DNA of 64,000 nt, from the NCBI GenBank assembly GCA_033239125.1, contig BSWB01000004.1:123017235-123081234 (forward strand). Reading direction: 5' to 3'. The notes below the pieces were generated by a model, which saw only the letters and a program-made list of their open reading frames with translations, did not search any database and was not told where the DNA came from. Below are positions 12,465-23,100 of this stretch, one piece after another; positions within the stretch are counted from its first letter, which is position 1; each line of letters opens with the position of its first letter. Origin of the DNA: Fagopyrum homotropicum. Lineage: Eukaryota; Streptophyta; Magnoliopsida; Caryophyllales; Polygonaceae. The translations under genes and the position numbers were made by a program.

Positions 12465-13260
12465 GGTTAGCCTTTAGACATTGCAACATCTCATCCCGTA
12501 ACTCGAGATGCTCCTCTAGGTCAAGCAGGCGCGTTTCTCCTCGAACAAAAGGAAGTACAAATATAGGTTCACACCCTTAAACCAGTTGAAAAGGGGTAGT
12601 TCCTGTAGAAGAATGAAAGCTTGTGTTGTACGAGAACTCAACTCATGGCAATAATTTGTTCCAATGGTGTGGCTTCTCCATAGAAAAACACCTTAGATAG
12701 GCTTCAAAACACCGGATAACCACCTCGGTTTGGCCGTCCATCTACGGGTGGTATGATGAGCTCATCGTAGAGTAGTGTGATTGAGAGGGCGAAGCTCGGT
12801 ATAAAAAGCACTAAGAAATACCGGGTCCCGGTCAGATAATAAGGATCGTGGAATCCAATGGAGCCGAACGGTATCACGGAAAAATAATTCAGCTACTGTC
12901 TTGGTCAAGAAGGGATGTGACAACCCGATGAAGTGAGCGCATTTGCTTAAACGATCAACCACCACAAGGATAACGGTCAAACCGCCCGATTTGGGGATAT
13001 CTATGACGAAATCAAGGGAGATATCATAAATCTTATCCGGAAGTGGTAGTGACTGCAAGAGGCCGGTGGGGACTAAAGTTCGGTGCTTGGCTTGCTGACA
13101 AGTTGCGGAATTTGGAACATACAACCAGACATCTATCTTCATATGTGGCCAATAGTAGTTGGTAGATAAACTCTTTAGGGTTTTCAAGAACCCTTCGTGG
13201 CCTATTGTTGGGGTATCGTGGCACTCTACAAGAAGTTTTCGTCGCCACTACTTGTAGTTA
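12465..13260 (-). pseudogene. Integrase remnant (minus-strand Ty3/gypsy)
   Basis: Minus strand 13187-12762 reads through the zinc-binding end (CQQAKHRTLVPTGLLQ) into the core: SLDFVIDIPKS with the first aspartate and LLSDRDPVFLSAF with the second. From about 12600 to 12465 a further piece contains LELRDEMLQCLKANL, typical of the helical stretch after the integrase core. It stops at the hAT boundary. Stops and shifts separate the pieces. Confidence 0.8.
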
Positions 13261-13499
13261 GGAATAATCAGTCGGCCCTTGTAATAGAGCTTGGAATTGA
13301 CCAGCTGAAATTCCGGGAAAGAGCTTGGATCATATTATTTGGTACGGATAATCTTGTTGGTGAAAGCATCGGATTTCAAAGCCTCTTCCCATCCAAAAAA
13401 CTCCCTTGTAATAGGAATGGTGAGCCAAAAAATCAACATGTTGGGGTCGCCGTATCATGGCATATGCGTTGGAATCTCCTTTCCTAGTTTGTACTCGAT

Positions 13500-14840
13500 T
13501 TCAAAGTAAAAGGGAAGCAACTTCAAGGGTAAATGCTACCGAGTATTCGTGGTAATACGCTACTCGAGTAGAAACTTCAAGCTACCGTGATCAGTCCGTG
13601 CCTTGAACCTTGATCCTAGCAAATAGTGCCGCAATTTTGCAAAGAGAGAACCACGACTATCATTTCACGATCATAAGTAGACTATAATCAGTTAGAGACG
13701 GAGATCCCTTATTGAAATAGGCGATAGATGCATTTCTTGAAAGAGAATAGCGCCCACACCTTCTGATGAAGCGTCGCACTCCACCGTGAACTTTTGAATG
13801 AAATTGGGCAGGCGAAGCACCGGTGCTAAAATTAGCACATTTTTTAGAGCATGGAGCGTCGCCTCAGACCATATAAAGGAGTCCTTATTTATGAGATCCG
13901 TCAAAGGTCAATCCATAAGGCCATATCCTTTCATAAATTTTCTATAATAGACGATGAGGCCAAGAAAACCTCTCAACTCCTTGAATGTAGAAGGGCCACT
14001 GTTGAACCATCCTGATCTTATCCTGATCGACCGACAACCCAACTGAGTTGAAAACTTGCCCTAAAAACGCAATTTCAAGGTGACCGAACAGGCACTTTGA
14101 TGACTTGGCAAAGAAACAATGATCCTACAGCAACTGAAGAGTTAATTCAGAGGTGCTGGCAGTGCAAATCCTCTGAGGTACTATACATCATAATGTCATC
14201 GAAAAAGACGAAAATGAATTGACGTAAATAAGGGCGAAAGAGATCATTCATGATAGCCTGAAATGTAGAGGACCCGTAGGTGAGGCCAAACGGTATTACG
14301 AGAAACTCGTAATGGCCAGGATGAGTCCGGAATGCCTTTTTGTGGATATCCGCTAGATCGACTCGGATTTTATGGTACCCGGAGCGCAAGTCAATCTTAG
14401 AAAATATGGAAGCGCCATGTAGTTCATCCAAGAGCTCATCAACAAGCGGAATCAATGCACATAATCAATGCACATACGCCATGATTGATCCTTTTTTTTG
14501 GCCGAGCAATACCGGGCTGGAAAACGGACTTGTGTTTGACTTTATCTCTCAATCTCAGTTTTCTGGTGGTGTGGGTATCGGTATGGTCGGATGCTAGGGG
14601 TTTTATAGTTGGGATTAAGGGAAATGGTGTGGGTTTAGGTTCGTGGAGGAGGAAGGGTGTTTGGTTCCTCAAACACTGGCTGAAATTGTTGTAAGAGAGG
14701 TGGTATTTCACCTGGTAGGGGAAAAGGATGATGGATGGTGTCTAGAACTTGGAATGCACTAAGATCAGTACCTTTATTAGTCGGTTTGATACCTTTCAGC
14801 TTGAGCTTCTTGCCATTGTGATGGAATATTAGGAACATGT
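13500..14840 (-). pseudogene. Reverse transcriptase and RNase H remnant (minus-strand Ty3/gypsy)
   Basis: Minus strand 14838-14635 holds the linker before RT (LLQQFQPVFEEP). RT is best seen at 14455-14147: FSKIDLRSGYHKIRV, then VIPFGLTYGSSTFQAIMND, then FVFFDDIMMYS, where FFDD occupies the catalytic YxDD position. RNase H starts at 13904-13692 with FTVECDASSEGVGAILFQE. Several frameshifts separate these blocks. Confidence 0.85.
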
Positions 14841-14859
14841 CTTGTCAATTGATGAGAAT

Positions 14860-16075
14860 GGTATCTAGAATGGATAACCATTTAATTCCCAATACTAGTT
14901 TGTTAGCTCCCATGGTGAGCGGGTAGAAGTCCTAAGTAATAATGCAGTCCAGTAACTAAATCACAACACCCGGGCAAATCTTATCGCAGCCGACGACGTT
15001 ACCATTTCCGATAGTAACCCTAAATCCTAGAACACTGTGAGTGGGGACTGCTAACTCTAAGGTGAGTTTGGCAAATATGAAGTTGTGAGTTGAGAGACTA
15101 TCAACTAAGATCAAAATTTGGCGATCATTCACTTTGCCCTACAGCGTCATAGTCGTGATGTTGATCTGGCTAGAGATTTGATGGAAGGATATATCCATCT
15201 GATCTTCACCGGTAAACGCCTCATAAAGTTGGTCTTCGTCCTCATCGGCATTGAGTGGAGTATCTTCTACATTCCCAACTGATTCCATGTTGGAGAATGT
15301 ATGTTTGCACACATGGCTAGGAGAAAATCTTTCGTCACACCTATAACAGAGGCCTTTCTCCCGGCGGAGTTGTTGTTCATTCTCCTATGACCGAGGTTGG
15401 AGTAGCTGGTTGGCCGGTGGCTTGATGGCTGAAGTGGTTTGATTTGTGGGGTAAGTTGGGCGTGGAACTGCATATGAAGAGTTTGGTGGACAATTGTAGG
15501 GGTTTAAAGTGGAGATGAGTAGACGATTGTAGGAAGTTATGGCGGGTTTTGGGCCTCAATTTGGACTAGCTTTGGCTTCATACTCCAACACGAGGTTGGT
15601 AGCCTGGAAGACAGTACGTGGCTTTTGAATTCTGACTTCAGTTTTCAGATCGTCTCTCAATCCCATTAACAAGCCTCCCAAGAGGTAGTGATCTGGCAAA
15701 TCATGAACCCTGGCAGCCCGGAAAGCGATCTCTTGGTGGTACGTAGCAACCGTGCTAATCTATTTGATGGTCGTTAAGTACTCGTTGGGATTATGGAATT
15801 CGGGGGGCTATAACTCTCATGGAAGACTCACACGAGATCCTCCCAGCTTATAATAGCGCCCTCTCTATTTACCCATGTGTACAAGTCGAGGGCATCCCCT
15901 CTAGGTGCATTGTTGCGAACTCTATTTCATCTCATCTGAGATTTGAAAGTAGAAGAAGTACTTTTCAGCCTTGAGGATCCAACCTTGTGGGTCGCCGCCT
16001 TCACACGAGATCCTCCCAGTTCTTGTGGATTATGTTGGTCGAAACCGGAGCCGGAGCGTGTTTGCACCATTGGAT
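14860..16075 (-). pseudogene. Gag, zinc knuckle and protease remnant (minus-strand Ty3/gypsy)
   Basis: Gag pieces include DPQGWILKAEKYFFYFQ near 15980, the usual start of the gag capsid block. The zinc knuckle GLCYRCDERFSPSHVC lies at about 15310-15365. The protease region (about 15140-14860) has LVDSLSTHNFI, with SLS where an active enzyme has SGA, and LGIKWL further on. No full frame survives. Confidence 0.7.
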
Positions 16076-16080
16076 CATTG

Positions 16081-16094
16081 GCTCTAATACCAAA
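16081..16094 (-). other. Primer binding site, tRNA-Met type (minus-strand Ty3/gypsy)
   Basis: On the minus strand it reads TTTGGTATTAGAGC, one base different from the usual initiator-tRNA-Met site, one base away from the LTR end at 16096. Confidence 0.75.
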
Positions 16095-16095
16095 T

Positions 16096-16410
16096 TGTTA
16101 AGTACGACCTTTGATGCTAAAATCTAGCCAAGAGGAATGTGTGTAGGAAAGCTTCCCACATTTTCTGATATATTGATGATGAAAAAAGATGATTACAACT
16201 TACACTAGACATACCTTAAATAGGTAGGAAATAGGAAACTACTGAACATATGAAAATAAATACTAGGAAAGAAATATTAATCATGTTTTGTTCTTCCTTG
16301 TATAATATTTTCAAGGCTTAGCTTTAGCTACTGAAATCGTATCATACACGCTCCCTTGTACAATATTTCCAAGGCTTAGCTTTAACTACTGAAATCGTAT
16401 CATACACACA
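16096..16410 (-). repeat. LTR of minus-strand Ty3/gypsy element
   Basis: Bounded by TG (16096) and CA (16410). It contains two tandem copies of a 54-base unit, period 58 (16296-16349 and 16354-16407), built around CAAGGCTTAGCTTTA and CTGAAATCGTATCATACAC. The partner LTR is not in the window. Confidence 0.75.
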
Positions 16411-17190
16411 TTAAAAAATTTACATACTTTATACACACTATAAATAAAGCGCATACTTACCAAATTCACGTCTCAATAACTAAAAGGGGTTAAAATAATA
16501 ACTAGTTTTTTAATAAATTAGTTTTAATTTTAAAACTATACTAGTTTATTTACCCTTTCAAAAGAAACTAGTTTATTTAAAGTTTATGGACAAATTTTTA
16601 TAACATTTTATAAATGTATGAACATTTTATGATTTTTTTTGTTATTTTGCAAATATACGTAAACAGTAAATCATTGATGATATAATATTTAAATTTTTAT
16701 AATATATTTTAAGATAAACAATTTAAATATGAACACTAAACTACGAAAGAAGTATTGTTAGAAGACTCTTGAGATACCCAATATGCGATGGCAGTACGTT
16801 CTGCTAACAAAGCACATTGAGTGGAAAACGACTTGAGAGGAGAGGTTTATATTCTGTTTTAAGTCTTTATCCAACAACCCCTCTTGGTAGTATTGTTATG
16901 TCATGTGTCCTACTCATATTCTTCACAAAATAAGCTAGAAAGAAAAATTCCACTTAAATCTCGTTGTTTCCAACCTACCTTAATGATTTTAGGATCCAAT
17001 GCTCAGGCCAAATGGTTTTTCATATTTGACAGCAGTACGCAAACCACCTAGGTAGTGACCTTTCTCTGTGTGCAAAGAAGGATAAACCACCACGATTCAA
17101 GATTTTACCTAACAATCCAAACAAAAACCAGTGGAATAGGAATACCTTTTTAAGCTATACAACGCCAGTCTTGAGTCTTTGAGTCATGGG
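16411..17190. other. Intergenic, AT-rich, downstream of MER3
   Basis: I see no gene or clear repeat. The first 300 bases are very AT-rich. The part nearest the MER3 stop codon presumably holds its 3' untranslated region on the minus strand. Confidence 0.5.
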
Positions 17191-20100
17191 TCAAAGGAAG
17201 GAGAAGACGCTTCTGAAGCCAAGATATGATTCCCCTATGGAATCACCTTTCCAGGCGTCTAGAATGGCTGCTGCAGTCCAACACCCGGGGCTCTGAGGAC
17301 CCTTCTTCTGTTTACAAGTATCCTTTCCACATAAAGCCGGTGCCTTATCAGAACCATCACTGGTTGGAATCTTCGGAGGAAGATCTGCTGCTACAGGAGG
17401 CTTCCAAAACCCTTTTGATGTATTGAAAATATCATCACCTGCCTCACTTGGCTCATAATCGAGGAGGACTATTGTATTGCTTCCACTAGTAGTTTCCTTT
17501 TTGTTAATACGAATCGTACTTAACTCCATCTTCTCATCAAAGAGGTCATCGCCTTCTTTTGATGCCCAATAAGAGTCTCTGTCTTTTGGTTTTGAGTCAT
17601 CGGCTACTGCTGGGGATTTCCTGAATTTTTTCTTCACTTGATCAAATATGGTGCCTCCCCCTTTCTTTTCCCCCGCGTTAGCTTCCACGTCACGAAACGA
17701 ACCTGCAATAACTTAAGGGTCAAGTTACACTGATTACAAAAGCCAATAGAGGCTGGCATGCCTTTAGAACAAGAGAAATACAAGTTTTTCTCATTTTAAA
17801 TGAATACTGCGTATCTGATCATGTATTGTACAAGTTTATAAAATGCCACTACCGTGCAGTACAGTAAAAGAAATGTTATCTCAAGTTTAGCACACACGTC
17901 CTTGCCAATTGAAACTTGTTTTTAGCTTGAATACTGAAAATTTTGGGTCATTTGCAAGTCATGTAGGTTCGTCTTCTTGGTCAAAAGGTACAATCATCAG
18001 TGACCATAAGTTCATTCAGTTGGGAAGGTTAAGTTAGCTATATTTTGGTGACAAGTATACCAATTGCCAAGGCATGACCTTTTTATTCATTGCAATAGTT
18101 AAAACTGAGCGAAGATCAATATGAAAAGAATAGTAGACAGGTAGAAAGAATACCATGGGGTTTGGATGTGCCTCCATTATCCACTAAATTAGTGATATCA
18201 AGGCTTCTGGTTATGACACAAGGCTCATAAGGGGTGTTTTTTCTGGTCATGATCCTGGACTGGTCCACTTTTCCAGCTTCTGCCCCTAGAGAGACATTTG
18301 CATGCTCCGGTTTCTTACTTGGGTCCTCTAGAGACCCTTTAACCGGGCTATGAGATCCATGCTGCATTTCATGAAGACGTTTTCTGCCTAACTTCAAGGT
18401 CTCTGGTGATGAGGATTGAGTGACATGTGATGCTGCAACTGTAGGAAAAGTCTTGGCCTTTTTACGTATGTGATCAAAAACAGTATGGTTGTCTATGATT
18501 TGGCATTCATCGTCTTCTTCAATTACAGCAAGGAGAGCTTAAATAGCACAAACAGAAGAGATCGAGTAGGTACAGAGATAGGTAGAAGATAAATGAATTG
18601 TAGGATGGGTTCTCAAAGGCACTACCTTCATCCAGTCCTTCGTCTAGGAGATCGAAACTGGGACTGAATATGTAAGAGATACCAGGTTACAGAAATTTTC
18701 TCATGCATGTGAGAAGAGATTATATATAGCAAGGAATATTAGGAGAAAGAAGAGCACACTCACATGGAATCGATTATCTTACTGGAATTTTTTGGAGGAT
18801 CATTTTGCTGTTCCACTAGAACAGGACAGTTACTAACATTTTCACCTTCAATATCATGAATTTTAACTACTTTTGGAAAAGACGGTTGTCTTGTTACAAT
18901 CTTTTGAGGAGTGATATCAGAATTCATCTCACTGTTCACCTTGAGGATCTGCTGTAGATCAATACCAACTGCAAGAGAAACATAAACTACAATACTTCAG
19001 TATTTGATAGTAAGAATACAGATAGAACACCTTTAAAATCAAAGTTATTTGAGTCTTGTTACGGTATTCATCAAAAATCAGATGGGCTTTAAACGTTGCT
19101 TTTCCATGCTCAAGTTTCGGAAGGAATATGGAAGTGCTGTATGGGCTGCAATATAGATGAAAATCATGTCAGGAAACATATTGTAATAGCATAATGAAAG
19201 CCTCACAAAAATGAATTTCTGCTTCGGAGAAGCAGTTGAGGGTTGATGGAAAGTTTCTTTCCAGGATTTGAAATTTTCCAAGCACCTCTTCTTCCTACCG
19301 CAGGGTTTGACACTTTCCGTTACTTGTCGTTCCTCACTTCTATGTATTTTCAGAAATAGAAGGACCGTAGAAGAAAACTAACTAATTATCAGTTATCTTC
19401 CTATCAAACAGACTGTTATACAATCACGAGACACTTTCAATCAGCATAAACGACTTCCAAGAAGCCTAATGCAAATTATCAGTAAGTGATACAGCTGAAT
19501 AGACAAGTTGTTATACTCTAGTTGTCTCTTTAACAGCTAGTTATCATCACTTCATCTTTTGTACCCGTATACTACGAAAGAGTTGTTGCATATAGATGGT
19601 TTTCATGTTGCTAGTAGCAGGAGATTAGGTATCTATACCTGGAAAACTCGTCCACCCTGCATCCAAATAAAAAATTATAACTACATAAGTAAAAACGAAT
19701 ATAGAAATTATTTCATACAAAAAATTCCACTCGCATAATCACAATTTTCATTTTTCAATGAATGTGAACTTCACAAATACCAATTTTCATAAATCAAAAA
19801 TCTTCACAAATCCAGACACTGTCTGATTGGAAGGTGCAGTACAAGATAAAGGTTGAACTGAAAGGAGAAACAAAATGAAAGGAAAGATGAATGTAAACGC
19901 AATTAGCGTCACCTTATTTTCTCATGATAGACGATAAAGTTATCTTCTTGAAGACCAATAACCTGCAAATTCAATTAATTAGTTTGACCCGTCAAATTGA
20001 GCAATTGTAAAAGCAGGTTGATGAACCAGCTTTGGGCAATTAAATACTAACAAATTCATGAACAGTACAACATTACCATATCAGCATAATGACGTTTCAC

Positions 20101-23100
20101 TGATTTCGATTCCGATAGCCTACTCAGTTTTATTGCTAGCTTAGGCATCTGTCGCTTGTGGGTTTCAACTGTCTCAATGTTCATCTCTACTTTTGGAGGC
20201 AAGACATGCAAGGATTCCTTAATATGGTTTCCAAATGGGTACTTTCTACCAGTAATAATCTCTATCCTTCTCGGATCAGCTTCAAAGAGGGTCTCAAATG
20301 AGTTAACTCCCATCGATTGTAAAGCCTGAACATCGAAAAGGGAAACTTCTGTCATCAGTAGATTAGAAGCATTAAAAAATTTCTGAAACTAAAAACTCTC
20401 TGCATTTTCCACAGATATTAAGGCACAAACAAATTACTCTTGCAGTCACCATCCCAATGCCAGGTAATTGTTTCAACAAGTAGGGGCTGTCATCCCACAG
20501 CTTTTGGTGCAAAGATTTTGCAACAAGACTTGAGTGCAATGCTCCTTTGTAATTCTTTTTGTAGATAAAAAACTCTTTCATGCATTTTGCAACTCTGCAT
20601 CCGTTGGAGCATATTGAATTTGCATCCTGTGATCCATGCACAATTTCATGATACAATTTAACGATTTATAGTCCCTTTTATACTATAAGGATAGAGCATT
20701 ATGTAAAAGAGACCTGGGAAAGGGATAAATCATGAGCCCAAGGATCGCCAGTCAAGCAGTCATTGGCCAAGACAAAAATCTTTTCTTCTCTGGTTTGGAT
20801 GCGCTTTTTCCTTTTCCCTTTGTCTCCAAGGATGTGAAAGCGAAGACGGCCATCCTTGTCAATATTGATATCATTAAGAATCTTCTTCTCATTGCGTCGA
20901 AGTTGTATCCCTTCATTTCAAGGTACAAAGTAAATACAATTTGACTACTGCCAAGATAATCCCTATGGAAAATACATACAGGATAACTCCTCTGCTCGGC
21001 AAACTGTTTGAAGTATATCTTCTGAGTTGGAACTTGGTTGTGTTTGCATGATGTGTTTCATTGTGTCCATTTTCAAATAATACTTTGTCATCAGCTTTCC
21101 TGGCTCTGCACAATAATGAGTATAAAAATAAATAATAATTGAAGAAATCATGAGTAGATAGAAGATCTATAGGTTATCATATTCCAGGTGGAACGTACCA
21201 AGAGGATTCAAGACAAAACCATCTTCATCAGTCCGAATCATTTGATACTTGGATAATTCATTTACTTTCTGAACACATACTTCTGCCATAGAGAAGCAAA
21301 CATTGAGGCACTGCACAAGTCTTACAGTATTCAACACGTGAGAGAGCGGCATATAGATACCATGCATGTGTCTCTCTATACGGTCTTTGGAAATTCCCTT
21401 TTCAAATCCGTATTTCTCTGGGTTCTGAGATGAAGCACAGAATTCAGATGAAGAACCTGTAAGTAGAAATGAAATTGACACATTCCTCCATGACATGCCT
21501 GTTTCATTCTCACGTACAAGTATGAACACTTCATCCATTCAATTGCCCTTGTAATGTCAGGGACAGTCAATTGAACTATTTCCGCAGTTAGATGCTCCGT
21601 CATACAAGACAGCAATCTAGAATTGAGGAAAGATCAATGTAAACCTATATATTGTCACACTGAAAACTCACAAACACAAAAACCCAGCATGAGTTTAAGA
21701 GATTACTGTGACTCGACAGTCTCACAACCATTTAAGAGATTCTCGTACAAGTGAACCTGGAGGAAAATGAAAGTATCAGGAAAGTATTACAAATTTATCC
21801 AACCAGTCCTATCTTCAATAGAAGTAGTTGAATTGAGCATTTCTTCGCAAGTGTTTACTGAAAAATGAAAGTATTTACGTAACTGTTTCCTTCCTTGTCA
21901 TGATAATAACCATTCCAGTATCATCGAATGGTGGACGTCCCGCCCTACCACACATCTGCGTAGCGATCTTGCTCATTAGTTTTTTCCAGTTTAGCCAGTA
22001 GTTTTTTCTTCAGTGTAGGCAGTGTAAACAGCTTAAAATATTGGATTGCAACTGTAATAAAGTTGATAATAAAATAGAAAAATATACATGTAATTTTTTA
22101 ATTGTTTTCAAGAGTGTAAAATAGGAAGATGAAACTACATATGATAAAGTTAAATTAATCCCAAAACATAATGGATATGGAGTTGTCAGCCGACTCTTAG
22201 AAAAATAAGATGATGTTTAGATGAAAACAATCTTTGGGTTAAATTTACCTGCAATACAGTGGATCTGTCATACTCCATGTAGAGGTTTTTTTCCTTGTTG
22301 CTGTAGTTATAAGAATCAAATATCACATCTTGTATGCAAACGGTAAATTTTGTAAAGGCAAGGTGAATGAACATACTAGTGCTGTGTTGATTTAATCACT
22401 ACTGTATGTGCTGGTAGATTGATTCCATGAGCCAGGGTATTTGTGGTACACAAAACTTGAATGTCACCGCCAAGAAAAAGGCTCTCAATAAGATTGCGAT
22501 CCTTCATGCAAAGGCCACCATTATGATAACCAACTGGACAAAGAAAACATATACTAATTAGAACTGTTGCACATTTTTTTTAAATAATAAGTAAATCAAT
22601 GAACATTTTCTGATCAATTACTCCGTAATACAAAGTAAATTCACACCTCCATAAAGGATGTATGACTGCATTTGTCTGTCACTACATGACAATGAGGCTT
22701 CCCTCAACCGTTCCTGTTGCTCTTTTGTTTTGATAAATGGATTTGAATGCCCAAATTTCATTGCTGTTTGAGAGATTTTCTGTGCTGCTTCTTGTGCTCC
22801 CTTTCTGGTTGAACAGAAAACCAGAGCCGACTTTCCTCTAGAGAATTGCATAAGAATGTCTGCAAGAAGGTAAAAATGTTTGCACTTTCAAGTTTTGAGA
22901 CTTTGGCACTGAATACTAGACCAAGTGGAAACGTTACAGCCACCAACGTATGGTATAAACTTACCGAAAATGTAGTTTTCGAGACGCTGAATATAGGAAA
23001 GCAGAGAAATCCATCAGAATGGAAACATGATATCCATTAAAGAATACACTCTATAAAAATAGAATGTAAAAAATGGTATCACTCGGCTCTACATTTACAA

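Larger units (their letters stand above)
12465..16410 (-). mobile_element. Minus-strand Ty3/gypsy element with short LTR, left end lost to hAT insertion
   Basis: Read on the minus strand from 16410 the order is LTR, tRNA-Met primer site, gag with zinc knuckle, protease, reverse transcriptase, RNase H, integrase. This is the Ty3/gypsy order. The short LTR (about 315 bp) and the zinc knuckle form GLCYRCDERFSPSHVCK suggest a Reina-like chromovirus. Integrase is cut near its C-terminal region at 12465, where the hAT element begins. The other LTR lies outside the window. Many stops and frameshifts make it a fossil. Confidence 0.85.

Noticed and set aside
20732..20944. 70-codon plus-strand frame opposite MER3 exon 18
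   Set aside because: It is the antisense shadow of a conserved coding exon.
21499..21520. GTGAGA at about 21513-21508 as the donor of MER3 exon 14
   Set aside because: It keeps the frame but removes the conserved VRMKQ peptide; the GC donor keeps it. Left as an alternative to be tested with RNA.
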